Below are positions 7,658 through 15,780 of a DNA stretch of 64,000 nucleotides, piece after piece. The stretch spans positions 1-64,000 of the forward strand of contig NZ_JPRF03000015.1 in the NCBI RefSeq assembly GCF_001188955.3. The letters are read 5' to 3'. The position numbers and the translations under genes are program-made. Positions within the stretch are counted from its first letter, which is position 1. Each line of letters opens with the position of its first letter. The notes under the pieces were generated by a model. The model searched no databases. It was not told the DNA's origin and saw only the letters and a list, made by a program, of their open reading frames with translations. The DNA is from Kitasatospora aureofaciens. GTDB lineage: Bacteria; Actinomycetota; Actinomycetes; Streptomycetales; Streptomycetaceae.

Positions 7658-8929
7658 ATGAACGTCTCGACGAACGTCCCGCTCGGCGGGCACGCTGAGC
7701 CGCTCGCCCAGCGGCTCGCCGAGCTGCGCGGACCGGCCCCGCAGCGCAGTCTGAACGCCCGCTCCCTCGCCGCCCTGGCCGCCAACCCGGGCTGCCGGCG
7801 CCGCGCCGTGCTGGACGCGGCCGGGGTGGACAAGTCCGTGCTGGCCGCCCGGCTCGGCCGGCCCGCCCCCTTCGGACAGTCCCCGTTCGCGATCGCCCGC
7901 GGCCTGGTCTTCGAGTCCCGGCTGAAGGCGGACGGTTACGCCGCCCTGCTGGAGCCGCTCCGCGCCCACCTCGGCGTCCCCGCGGACGACCGCGCCCCGC
8001 TGCTGGTCCCCGACCTGCTGCACCGCTCCGGCCCGGCCGTCCGCGCCGACCGGACGGCCGAGGCGCTGGCCCGGGCCGCCGCAGATCCGGACGCCTGGAC
8101 GCTGCTGGACCACCCGATGCTGCGGCTCGCCGTGGCCGGCAGCACCGCCTACCTGGAGCCGGACGCCCTGGTGGTGCACGGCGGCCGGTGCACGGTGGTC
8201 GAGATCAAGTCCTTCCCGGTCCTGGACGGCGGCGCGGACCCGGCCAAGGTCGGCGCCGCCGCCCGGCAGGCCGCGGTGTACGTGCTGGCGCTCCAGCACG
8301 CCGCCGCCGCGGCCGCCGGGCTGCCGCTCGCCGACGACCCGTACACCGAGCAGCGGCTGCCGGGCAGCCCCCGCACCAGCGTGCTGCTGGTCTGCCCGAA
8401 GGACTTCGGCAACCGGCCGACCGCGGTCGCCGTCGACGTCCGCCGCGAGCTGGCCACCACCCGCCGCCAGCTGAGCCGGATGACCGGCATCGGCCGGCTG
8501 CTGGCGGCACTGCCGCCGGGCACCGACTTCGACCTCGCCACCGACGAGGACGGCGCCCCGGCCCGGAGCACCGAGCAGCTGACCGCCGCGGTCGAGGCGG
8601 TGCCCGCCGCCTACAGCCCGGACTGCCTCTCCACCTGCGAACTCGGCTTCCACTGCCGTGCCCGGGCCCGCTGCGACGACCGGGTCGAGCAGCTCGGCCG
8701 GGGCGTGCGCGGCGAGCTGGGCAGCATCCGTACGGTCGCCGAGGCGCTGGCCGCCGCATCCGGGGCGGGCACCCCGGACACGGCCGCCCTGGACGCCGAC
8801 GACACGGACGGCGCGCACGAGGCGGCCGAACGCCTGGCCTACGCCGCCGCCCTGCGCGCGGAAGCACTGGGTACGGGGCACCCGGGTGCGGACCGCCTGG
8901 GTACGGAACGAAACCCGGCGGGCGCATGA
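7658..8929 (+). CDS. Fe-S cluster PD-(D/E)XK nuclease (RecB/Dna2/Cas4-like)
   Basis: 423 residues. The RecB-type nuclease signature is complete: ARGLVFE (80-86), the metal-binding Asp in LEPDALV (Asp169), VEIKS (Glu182, Lys184), and motif IV Q-A-A-V-Y (204-208). Cys46 before the nuclease core and a C-terminal cluster Cys323, Cys327, Cys333, Cys339 reproduce the split cysteine arrangement that holds a 4Fe-4S cluster in Dna2, AddB and Cas4. The protein should cut DNA, probably single-stranded or branched. It begins an operon: its TGA overlaps the ATG of a 77-bp cassette that leads to the next gene. The ATG at 7658 is preferred to a TTG at 7625. No Cas gene or CRISPR array is near, so a Cas4 role is unlikely. 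Confidence 0.85.
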   Translation: MNVSTNVPLGGHAEPLAQRLAELRGPAPQRSLNARSLAALAANPGCRRRAVLDAAGVDKSVLAARLGRPAPFGQSPFAIARGLVFESRLKADGYAALLEPLRAHLGVPADDRAPLLVPDLLHRSGPAVRADRTAEALARAAADPDAWTLLDHPMLRLAVAGSTAYLEPDALVVHGGRCTVVEIKSFPVLDGGADPAKVGAAARQAAVYVLALQHAAAAAAGLPLADDPYTEQRLPGSPRTSVLLVCPKDFGNRPTAVAVDVRRELATTRRQLSRMTGIGRLLAALPPGTDFDLATDEDGAPARSTEQLTAAVEAVPAAYSPDCLSTCELGFHCRARARCDDRVEQLGRGVRGELGSIRTVAEALAAASGAGTPDTAALDADDTDGAHEAAERLAYAAALRAEALGTGHPGADRLGTERNPAGA

Positions 8930-9079
8930 GCGAGCGCAGCGAGCGAATCATCAAGAGGTGCGGGTGGGCGAATGCCCCTGCCGAGCGAAGCGAGGAGGGC
9001 GCATGAGCGAGCGCAGCGAGCGAATCATCAAGAGGTGCGGGTGGGCGAATGCCCCTGCCGAGCGAAGCGAGGAGGGCGC
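8926..9079 (+). repeat. two tandem 77-bp MIRU-like coupling cassettes
   Basis: Two apparently identical 77-bp units (8926-9002, 9003-9079) fill the junction between the nuclease gene and the next gene. Each starts with ATGAGCGAGCGCAGCGAGCG and carries a 26-codon ORF (MSERSERIIK, then RCGWANAPAERSEEGA) preceded, for the next ATG, by GAGGAGGG. The TGA of the nuclease overlaps the ATG of unit 1, the TGA of unit 1 overlaps the ATG of unit 2, and the TGA of unit 2 overlaps the ATG at 9080. Removing both units would restore an ordinary ATGA overlap. Mycobacterial interspersed repetitive units have the same size class and the same insertion logic. No further copy was seen in the window. Confidence 0.9.
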
Positions 9080-10705
9080 ATGAGTCTCCTGACCACCCTC
9101 GCCCGGCTGGAGGCCGTCCGCAGCGGGCGGGCCGAGCCGCTGGCCACCGTCCGGCACCGGCACCTCTCCGAGCGCCCGATGGTGCTCGTCCCGCTGACCG
9201 CCGCCGGTGAGTCCGGCGCGCCGCTGGCCGTGATGCTGGGCACCGACCGGGACGCGCCCCGGCTGCACCTGGTGCCGCAGCCGCTCAACCGCACCCTGCG
9301 GTTCGACTTCCTGGCCGCGCTGGCCGCCGACCTGCTGCCCTACCTGGAGTCCTTCGGCGAGGACGTCGAGCAGATCGAGGGCTCCGAGAAGGACCCGGAG
9401 ACCGGCGAGAAGACCCAGGTGTTCCGCGAGCTGTGCACCGACGCGCCGCAGCTGATCGTGCCCAACGCTGCGGGCGTGCACCACCTCGCCCTGATCGGCC
9501 GGTCGACCCGTTTCCGCCGCACCGCCGAGGACGCCGAGCCGGGCCCCCACCCGGCGCCGCTACGGGTGCCGCTGCTCGGCCGCTGGCTGACCCACCTCAC
9601 CGACCGGGCCCAGGTGCCCGGCTCCAGCCTGCTGCTGCCGATGACCGGCCTGCTCGCCCGGCACTGGGCCACCGGCCAGAGCCATCTGGAGGACCAGCAC
9701 CTGGCGGCCCGGCTGGCCTGGCATTTCCCTCCGCCGGGGCTGACCGGCGCGCAGGCCGCCGAGCTGGCCGAGTCCGAGCGCGACGAGCACGGGCAGCTGG
9801 TGCACCCGCCGGCCGGTCCGGCCACCGACCCGGCCTTCGACGCGGGGGTGCTCGCCCCGGCGATCGCCCGTTACGACGCGGCCGTCAACGCCCTGCAGCA
9901 CAGCACCGAGCAGGGCGACGAGGCCGCTGCCGAGCACGCCCGGGCGGCCGTCCGCTCGGCCGTCGAACACCTGGAGCGGGCGTTGCGGGCCGTCCTGCTG
10001 CCCACCTGGCGGGACGTCTGGCAGGGCCTGGACCTGCTGCGCACCCTGCCCCCGGCCGGGCACCTGGAGGAGCGCTGGACCGGCGACCGCTGGTCCTACA
10101 CCGGCCACCGGGACCGCCTCGCGGCCGGCGAGCCGCCGCAACCCCGGCAGGACGACGCCGTCACCGCGGCCCGCAAGCTCGCCCAGCGCGAGCGCGAGCA
10201 GGCCCGGCTGGACGTCCAGGAGGCGCTGGACGATCCGCTGGCGATGGCCGAGCACCGGTTGTCCGGTGAGGCGTTCAGCGGGGTGGTGACCGAGGTGGTG
10301 CTGGAGTACGACACCACCGGCCGCTCCCCCAAGCCGCGCCCGCTGGTCACCCTGCGCACCGCCGACCGCCCGCACGCCGACCTCGGCCGGGAGGCGCACC
10401 GGGTGCACGGCCCGTCCGCGCAGAAGGCGCGGATCGTGGCGGTCGACCCGGCCGAGGGCACCGTCACCCTGCGGGTGCTGTCCGGCATGGGCCGCAAGAA
10501 GGAGCCCGAGCCGGGCAGCCTGCCGGAGCCCGGCGAGCCGGTCACCTTCACCCTGTTCGAGTTGACGGTCCGCCAGTCGGCGCCGCTTCCGGAGCCGGAC
10601 GACACCCCGTGGACCCACGGCGGCCCGCCCGGCACCGCGCCCGTCGCCGGCCCGTCCGCCACCGGCCCGTCGGCCACCGTCGCTGCCTCCGAGGATTGGG
10701 AATGA
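9080..10705 (+). CDS. uncharacterised middle protein of split nuclease-helicase operon
   Basis: 541 residues of no recognised family. Residues 1-150 are mixed, with a conserved-looking PQPLNRTLRFDFLAALAADLLPYL helix and QLIVPNAAGVHHLALIG strand. Residues 255-345 and 360-395 are long amphipathic helices (EHLERALRAVLLPTWRDVW, then REREQARLDVQEALDDPLA). Residues 397-497 are rich in alternating hydrophobics and look like a small beta-barrel. The last 45 residues are a Pro/Thr/Ala-rich tail. A helix hairpin plus beta-barrel is what Upf1/Dna2 helicases insert between or before their RecA domains, and the partner helicase lacks it, so this protein may supply that part in trans (inference). ATG 9080 has GGAGGG upstream. 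Its TGA overlaps the helicase ATG. Confidence 0.8.
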   Translation: MSLLTTLARLEAVRSGRAEPLATVRHRHLSERPMVLVPLTAAGESGAPLAVMLGTDRDAPRLHLVPQPLNRTLRFDFLAALAADLLPYLESFGEDVEQIEGSEKDPETGEKTQVFRELCTDAPQLIVPNAAGVHHLALIGRSTRFRRTAEDAEPGPHPAPLRVPLLGRWLTHLTDRAQVPGSSLLLPMTGLLARHWATGQSHLEDQHLAARLAWHFPPPGLTGAQAAELAESERDEHGQLVHPPAGPATDPAFDAGVLAPAIARYDAAVNALQHSTEQGDEAAAEHARAAVRSAVEHLERALRAVLLPTWRDVWQGLDLLRTLPPAGHLEERWTGDRWSYTGHRDRLAAGEPPQPRQDDAVTAARKLAQREREQARLDVQEALDDPLAMAEHRLSGEAFSGVVTEVVLEYDTTGRSPKPRPLVTLRTADRPHADLGREAHRVHGPSAQKARIVAVDPAEGTVTLRVLSGMGRKKEPEPGSLPEPGEPVTFTLFELTVRQSAPLPEPDDTPWTHGGPPGTAPVAGPSATGPSATVAASEDWE

Positions 10706-12054
10706 TGAGCGAGCAGCCCCCGGGTGCGGCGGCCGACGCCGCCGTGGCCCGCATCCTGGCGGCCACCGTCCACCCGTCGGCCGGTGCGCCGCGCGGTGTG
10801 GTGGTGGACTCCCCGCCCGGAGCCGGGAAGTCGACCCTGGTGGTGCGGGCCGCCCGCGAGCTGGTGGCGGCCGGTGAACGGCTGATGATCGTCGCCCAGA
10901 CCAACGGCCAGGTGGACGACCTGGTGGGCCGGCTGGCCGAGAAGGCACCGGAGTTGACGATCGGCCGACTGCACGCGGCGGACTCCCGGCCCGGGCCGGA
11001 GGTGCTCCGGCACGCCAACGTCACGCCCTCCGACAAGGTCGCCGACCTGGTCGAGCAGGACGTGGTGATCTCGACCTCCGCCAAGTGGCAGTGGGTGCGG
11101 GCCGAGGCGCCGTGGCGGCACGCGATCGTCGACGAGGCGTACCAGATGCGCTCGGACGCGCTGCTCGCGGTGGCCCGGCTGTTCGAGCGGGCACTGTTCG
11201 TCGGCGACCCGGGCCAGCTGGACCCGTTCACCGTGGTCGGCACCGAGCAGTGGGCGGGCCTGTCCTACGACCCGTCCAGCAGCGCCGTGGTCACCATGCT
11301 GGCGCACAACCCGCAGATCGAGCCGCACCGGCTGCCGGTCTCCTGGCGGCTGCCGGCCAGCGCGGCGCCGCTGATCTCGCGGGCGTTCTACCCGTACACG
11401 CCGTTCCGCTCCGGCACCGGCCCGGAGGACCGCCGGCTGACCCCGGCCGTCCGCCCGGACGGTTCGGCGCTGGACGCGGTGATCGACCGGGCGGCCGAGC
11501 ACGGCTGGGCGCTGCTGGAGCTGCCCGCCCGGCACACCGTACGGACCGACCCGCAGGCGGTGGCGGCCGTCGCGGCCACCGTACGGCGGCTGCTGGAGCG
11601 CGGGCTGACCGCCCGGTCCGAGCAGGGCGAGGCCCCGCTCACCGCGGACCGGATCGCCGTCGGCACCGCACACCGGGACCAGGCGGCGGCCGTCCGGGCG
11701 GCCCTGCTCAAGGTGGGGGTGCCGGTGGACGGCACGACCGGGCCGGCCGTCACGGTGGACACCGCCAACCGGCTGCAGGGCCGGGAGTACGACGTCACCG
11801 TGGTGCTGCACCCGCTCTCCGGACGCCCCGACGCGACGGCCTTCCACCTGGAGACCGGCCGGCTCTGCGTGCTCGCCTCCCGGCACCGGCACGCCTGCAT
11901 CGTGGTCGCCCGGGCCGGGATCGCCGAGCTGCTGGACGAACACCCCTCCACCGAGCCGGTGCAGTTGGGCGTCCCGGTGGCCTTCCCGGACGGCTGGGAG
12001 GCCAATCACCAGGTCCTCGAGCACCTGAGCGGCCACCGGGTCCACCTGCGGTAG
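10702..12054 (+). CDS. Upf1/Dna2-like SF1B helicase
   Basis: 450 residues with the full superfamily 1 motif set: motif I SPPGAGKST (37-45), Ia AQTNGQVDDLVGRL (65-78), II IVDEA (142-146), III FVGDPGQLDPF (166-176), a WR motif near 215, V TVDTANRLQGREYDV (352-366), and VI LCVLASRHRHACIVV. The AQTN, GDPxQLxP and QGRExD forms are those of the 5'-3' Upf1/IGHMBP2/Dna2 group, not of RecD or UvrD. The protein starts almost directly at motif I, so the N-terminal beta-barrel and stalk usual in the group are missing. ATG 10702 overlaps the preceding stop (ATGA). Together with the upstream Fe-S nuclease it reproduces the two activities that eukaryotic Dna2 carries in one chain. Confidence 0.88.
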   Translation: MMSEQPPGAAADAAVARILAATVHPSAGAPRGVVVDSPPGAGKSTLVVRAARELVAAGERLMIVAQTNGQVDDLVGRLAEKAPELTIGRLHAADSRPGPEVLRHANVTPSDKVADLVEQDVVISTSAKWQWVRAEAPWRHAIVDEAYQMRSDALLAVARLFERALFVGDPGQLDPFTVVGTEQWAGLSYDPSSSAVVTMLAHNPQIEPHRLPVSWRLPASAAPLISRAFYPYTPFRSGTGPEDRRLTPAVRPDGSALDAVIDRAAEHGWALLELPARHTVRTDPQAVAAVAATVRRLLERGLTARSEQGEAPLTADRIAVGTAHRDQAAAVRAALLKVGVPVDGTTGPAVTVDTANRLQGREYDVTVVLHPLSGRPDATAFHLETGRLCVLASRHRHACIVVARAGIAELLDEHPSTEPVQLGVPVAFPDGWEANHQVLEHLSGHRVHLR

Positions 12055-12077
12055 TGCCGGTGGACCCGGCCCGGTGG

Positions 12078-12398
12078 TCAGTCCTCGGTCTCGCACACCG
12101 CGAAGGCGACCACGGACCCGCGCTCGGCCTGGGCGCTCCAGCCGGTCGCGTCGGCGGTCGGCCCGTTGGCGCGCACCGGTCCGGCCGCGTCGGGCTGGAG
12201 CCGGTAGCCGCCGCCGGTCAGGTGGGTGCCGGCCGGGCAGGTCGCGGTCGAGGCGCCGCCCGGGCCGCTCGGCGCCCCGGTGACGACCTTGGCGGTCTCG
12301 GCGGCGAAGGCGGGCACGGCGGGTGCGGCGGCCACGGTGGCCGCGGCCGCGGTCAGGACGGCGGCGGCCAGCAGGAGGCCGGTGAACGGTGCGCGCAT
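12078..12398 (-). CDS. small secreted cysteine-containing protein
   Basis: 106 residues from the ATG at 12398, which has GGAG 7 nt upstream. A clear Sec signal peptide comes first: MRAPFTG, a hydrophobic run, then AVPAFAAE with cleavage after about residue 32. The mature part is about 74 residues with a CPAGTHLTGGGYRL motif and a single C-terminal cysteine (AFAVCETED) that could form a disulfide with the first. A CPAG-x-GGG pattern of this kind occurs in secreted actinobacterial proteins of unknown role. It is convergent with the helicase operon, with 23 bp between stop codons. No enzyme motif is visible. Confidence 0.8.
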   Translation of the reverse strand: MRAPFTGLLLAAAVLTAAAATVAAAPAVPAFAAETAKVVTGAPSGPGGASTATCPAGTHLTGGGYRLQPDAAGPVRANGPTADATGWSAQAERGSVVAFAVCETED

Positions 12399-12645
12399 GG
12401 GGTGCTCCCGGTGCGGTGAGGGCTTTCGGTGGACGACTTGCACAGAGCACAACCGGTTCGCATGCGATCTGGAAGCGCGGCGCCCGGAGCACTCCTCGGG
12501 CGCGCGCCCGGGAATAGCGCCCGCACGCGCACCGTTCCGCTACCGGCCGCCGCCGCGAGACAATGGACGACGGCCACAACCGGGCGGTGCGGCCCGGAGC
12601 AGCCCGCCCGCCTTCCCTCACCCGAGACCCCGGAGGTGTCCGTCC

Positions 12646-13002
12646 ATGCCCGACTCCCCCGCCGAGACGCCCGAGCCCCCCAGGCGCCAGCGCCCCGCGC
12701 AGCTCCTGTTCGAGCCGCAGTCCGCCGAACCGGAGCCGGAACGATTCTTCGACCTGGAGTCGATCGACGACCCCGCGGAGCTGCTGCGCCGCTCCACCGA
12801 ACTGGCCCTGGCCTTCCGGGCCGCCGCCGAGCGGGCCACCGACTTCCAGGCCGTCGCCGCCGCACAGCTCGCGGACCCGCGCCGGTTCGACGCGCTCTCG
12901 AACACCGAGATCGCCGAGCGGGCGGACTGGACCCCGGACTACGCCGCCAAGATGATCGAGTACGGCCGCGGCCTGCTCCAGCCGCGCCGGCACGAGGACT
13001 GA
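12646..13002 (+). CDS. conserved small helical protein of unknown function
   Basis: 118 residues from the ATG at 12646, with GGAGG 9 nt upstream. The N-terminal 35 residues are Pro/Glu-rich. The remainder is strongly helical (DPAELLRRSTELALAFRAAAERATDF, then AEIAERADWTPDYAAKMIEYGRGLL). Acidic overall, with no cysteines, no membrane segment and no catalytic motif. The next gene starts 27 bp downstream in the same direction, so the two may form an operon. I do not recognise a characterised family. Confidence 0.8.
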   Translation: MPDSPAETPEPPRRQRPAQLLFEPQSAEPEPERFFDLESIDDPAELLRRSTELALAFRAAAERATDFQAVAAAQLADPRRFDALSNTEIAERADWTPDYAAKMIEYGRGLLQPRRHED

Positions 13003-13029
13003 CCCGCCGCGAGGACCGGTCCCTGGCAT

Positions 13030-13683
13030 ATGCCAGCGGCGGAGGGTACGCGATCGCCCGCCGACCTGTCCGGTGAACCGCGCTTTCCGCCCCATCGGGA
13101 CCGCGCACGGCGCAGGCTGCTGGGCGTGGACATCTGGACGCAACAGTCGGTGGAGTACGTCTCCGCGGCCGGGGAGGCCTGGCTCGCCTCCGCGAGCGAG
13201 TTCCCGCGCGGCATGCGCGCCCTCTGGGAGGCCCGTCCGTGGGCGCCCTCGGTACTGCCCTGCGGGCGGGCCTTCGACGTGATCAGCATGCCGTCGCTGT
13301 TCGGCCGCCGGGTGCTGGACGAGCTGTGGGCCTCCGGCCCCGGCTGCGGCCCGGTCGCGGGCTACCGGGGGCGCACCCTGCTGTTCGTCCAGCCCGGCGC
13401 GGCGCCCCGGCTGCGCCGACTGCTGGCCTGGGAGGAGTGGGCCCGGGACGTGCCGCCGCTGCTCTGCCACGGCCGGGGCGACGCGGTGACGGTGCCGCCG
13501 CTGCAGCGGATGGTGCACGGCCCGGACTCCCCCGGCCAGGGCTCGGGCCGCTGGATCGTCGCCCCCGACGAGCGGGAGCCCTGGCTGCCCGGGGCCTCGG
13601 TGGTGCTCTGGGCCTGCGTACGGGCGGCGCGCGAGCCCGGCGTGGGCGTTCCGGCCGAGCCGGTCGTCGTGACGGGCGGGTGA
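13030..13683 (+). CDS. primase/polymerase-like (Prim-Pol N-terminal domain-like) protein, probably inactive
   Basis: 217 residues. The middle and end resemble the N-terminal module of the Streptomyces bifunctional DNA primase/polymerase-like family: RPWAPSVLPCGRAFDVISMP, then GPVAGYRGRTLLFVQPGAA, then RGDAVTVPPLQR, then the C-terminal PWLPGASVVLWACVRAAR. The order and spacing of these strands fit the family, but the acidic metal-binding cluster expected of an active Prim-Pol is reduced to the single Asp in FDVI. A structural or regulatory role is therefore more likely than polymerisation. No strong ribosome binding site precedes the ATG, and the start could be further in. It ends 68 bp before a tRNA-Lys gene. 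Confidence 0.65.
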   Translation: MPAAEGTRSPADLSGEPRFPPHRDRARRRLLGVDIWTQQSVEYVSAAGEAWLASASEFPRGMRALWEARPWAPSVLPCGRAFDVISMPSLFGRRVLDELWASGPGCGPVAGYRGRTLLFVQPGAAPRLRRLLAWEEWARDVPPLLCHGRGDAVTVPPLQRMVHGPDSPGQGSGRWIVAPDEREPWLPGASVVLWACVRAAREPGVGVPAEPVVVTGG

Positions 13684-13707
13684 ACGGAAGGCGACCGGTA
13701 TTCGATT

Positions 13708-13736
13708 TTGGCTCGGACGCGGGCCGCTGCTAGAGT
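13708..13736 (+). promoter_or_regulatory. promoter of tRNA-Lys copy 1
   Basis: TTGGCT (13708-13713) and TAGAGT (13731-13736) are separated by 17 bp, matching a housekeeping sigma-70-type promoter, and lie 15 bp upstream of the tRNA. Confidence 0.7.
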
Positions 13737-13751
13737 CTTCTCTGTCAGCAG

Positions 13752-13825
13752 GCGCCGCTAGCTCAGTTGGTTAGAGCAGCTGACTCTTAATCAGCGGGTC
13801 CGGGGTTCGAGTCCCTGGCGGCGCA
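13752..13825 (+). tRNA. tRNA-Lys (anticodon CTT), copy 1
   Basis: 74-nt cloverleaf without an encoded CCA. The acceptor GCGCCGC pairs with GCGGCGC and A is the discriminator. The anticodon arm is CTGAC-T-CTT-A-ATCAG. The T-arm is CGGGG-TTCGAGT-CCCTG. The body is identical to those of three other genes in this window. Confidence 0.98.
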
Positions 13826-13831
13826 CAGACA

Positions 13832-13874
13832 GCCGGAAGGCCCTTCGCTCTCGCGAAGGGCCTTCCGGCGTTTT
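13832..13874 (+). terminator. terminator of tRNA-Lys copy 1
   Basis: A 17-bp perfect stem (13832-13848 with 13853-13869), a TCTC loop and then GTTTT. It also lies downstream of the convergent pgi gene and may serve both. Confidence 0.93.
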
Positions 13875-13941
13875 CCGCCCGGGCACCGAACTGGGGCGGA
13901 CGAGCCGGACCGCCCGCCGGAGCGGACGGCCCGGCCGGGGT

Positions 13942-15603
13942 TCAGCGGCCGCGCAGCGAGCGGTAGCGGGCGACCAGCTCGGCGGTGGAGCTGTCCAGCT
14001 GCTCGCCGCCCTCGCCGGTGAGCAGCACCGGCTCGATCCGCTTGGCGAGCACCTTGCCCAGCTCGACGCCCCATTGGTCGAAGGAGTCGATGTTCCAGAC
14101 CGCGCCCTGGACGAACACCTTGTGCTCGTACAGCGCGACCAGCTGGCCCAGCACCGAGGGGGTCAGCTCGGCGGCCAGGATGGTGGTGGTCGGGTGGTTG
14201 CCCTTGAAGGTCTTGTGCGGGACGAGCTCGGCCGGCACGCCCTCGGCGGCGACCTCCTCCGGGGTCTTGCCGAAGGCCAGCGCCTGGGTCTGGGCGAAGA
14301 AGTTGGCCAGCAGCAGGTCGTGCTGGGCGACCAGGCCGGGGAGCAGGTCGGCGACCGGCTTGGCGAAGCCGATGAAGTCGGCCGGGATGACCTTCGTGCC
14401 CTGGTGCAGCAGCTGGTAGTAGGCGTGCTGGCCGTTGGTGCCGGGGGTGCCCCAGACCACCGGGCCGGTCTGCCAGCCGACTGGGGTGCCGTCGCGGGTC
14501 ACCGACTTGCCGTTGGACTCCATGTCCAGCTGCTGGAGGTAGGCCGTGAACTTGGACAGGTAGTGCGAGTAGGGCAGCACCGCGTGCGCCTGGGCGTCGA
14601 AGAACGCGCCGTACCAGACGCCCAGCAGGCCGAGCAGCAGCGGGACGTTCTGCTCCGGCGGGGCGGTGCGGAAGTGCTCGTCGACCAGGTGGAAGCCGTC
14701 CAGCATCTCGCGGAAGGCGTCCGGGCCGATGGCGATCATCAGTGAGAGGCCGATCGCCGAGTCGTAGGAGTAGCGGCCGCCGACCCAGTCCCAGAACTCG
14801 AACATGTTGGCGGTGTCGATGCCGAAGTCCTGCACGCCCTGGGCGTTGGTGGACAGCGCGACGAAGTGCTTGGCCACCGCCTCGGTGCCGGCGCCCAGGC
14901 CGTCGAGCAGCCAGGACCGCGCGGAGACCGCGTTGGTGATGGTCTCGATGGTGGTGAAGGTCTTCGAGGCGACGATGAACAGGGTCTCGGCCGGGTCGAG
15001 GTCGCGGACCGCCTCGTGCAGGTCGGCGCCGTCCACGTTGGACACGAAGCGGACGTCCAGGTCGCGCTTGGTGTACGGGCGGAGCACCTCGTAGGCCATC
15101 GCCGGGCCGAGGTCCGAGCCGCCGATGCCGATGTTGACCACGGTGCGGATCGGCTTGCCGGTGTGGCCCTTCCACTCGCCGCTGCGGACCCGGTCGGCGA
15201 AGGCCGCCATCTTGTCCAGGACGGCGTGCACCTCCGGGACGACGTTGACGCCGTCGACCTCGATCACGGCGTCGCGCGGGGCCCGCAGCGCGGTGTGCAG
15301 GACGGCGCGCCCCTCGGTGATGTTGATCTTCTCGCCGCGGAACATGGCGTCCCGCAGCTCGGCGACGCCGGTGGCGGCGGCGAGGTCGCGCAGCAGCTCC
15401 AGCGTCTCGTCGGTGACCAGGTGCTTGGCGTAGTCCACGTGCAGGTCGCCGACCTGGAGGGTGTGGGTGCGGCCGCGCTCGGGGTCGGCGGCGAACAGCT
15501 CGCGCAGGTGGGTCTCGCCCAGCTCGGACCGGTGCTTGGCCAGGGCGGCCCACTGCGGGGTGCGGTCGAGCGGGGTGCGGGCGTCGGCGCGGGTCTCCGA
15601 CAT
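13942..15603 (-). CDS. pgi: glucose-6-phosphate isomerase
   Basis: 553 residues, normal for the long bacterial form. It interconverts glucose 6-phosphate and fructose 6-phosphate in glycolysis and gluconeogenesis. The sugar-phosphate-binding loop [15 protein letters not shown] is near residue 160, ASKTFTT near 215, a central [18 protein letters not shown] segment carries the catalytic Glu/His region, and the C-terminal signature [15 protein letters not shown] precedes the final helices. All regions expected for an active enzyme are present. The start ATG lies in front of a conserved [12 protein letters not shown] segment. The gene is monocistronic between the antiporter gene and the tRNA-Lys terminator. 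Confidence 0.97.
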   Translation of the reverse strand: MSETRADARTPLDRTPQWAALAKHRSELGETHLRELFAADPERGRTHTLQVGDLHVDYAKHLVTDETLELLRDLAAATGVAELRDAMFRGEKINITEGRAVLHTALRAPRDAVIEVDGVNVVPEVHAVLDKMAAFADRVRSGEWKGHTGKPIRTVVNIGIGGSDLGPAMAYEVLRPYTKRDLDVRFVSNVDGADLHEAVRDLDPAETLFIVASKTFTTIETITNAVSARSWLLDGLGAGTEAVAKHFVALSTNAQGVQDFGIDTANMFEFWDWVGGRYSYDSAIGLSLMIAIGPDAFREMLDGFHLVDEHFRTAPPEQNVPLLLGLLGVWYGAFFDAQAHAVLPYSHYLSKFTAYLQQLDMESNGKSVTRDGTPVGWQTGPVVWGTPGTNGQHAYYQLLHQGTKVIPADFIGFAKPVADLLPGLVAQHDLLLANFFAQTQALAFGKTPEEVAAEGVPAELVPHKTFKGNHPTTTILAAELTPSVLGQLVALYEHKVFVQGAVWNIDSFDQWGVELGKVLAKRIEPVLLTGEGGEQLDSSTAELVARYRSLRGR

Positions 15604-15780
15604 CGGTGGGTCCTCGATTCATCTGGGTGCAGAAACCGGCAGGGCCAGGCGTGAGGGTGTGTTCGCGAGGTCGTGGCGGTACTGGTGGTGCGCCGACTCC
15701 GTTGACGGCCTGCCCGGGTTCAGCCTATGCAACCCCGGAGGGCGTCGCGCACATTCCGACCGGCGCGCGCGGACTGCCCG

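Noticed and set aside
7658..8929. Cas4 assignment for the Fe-S nuclease
   Set aside because: No CRISPR repeats or other cas genes are in the window, the protein is much longer than Cas4, and its operon partner is an SF1B helicase.
10096..13518. 1140-codon open frame on the minus strand
   Set aside because: It runs antisense through the helicase operon and several other well-supported genes and has Arg/Pro/Gly noise composition. Long open antisense frames are expected at this GC content.
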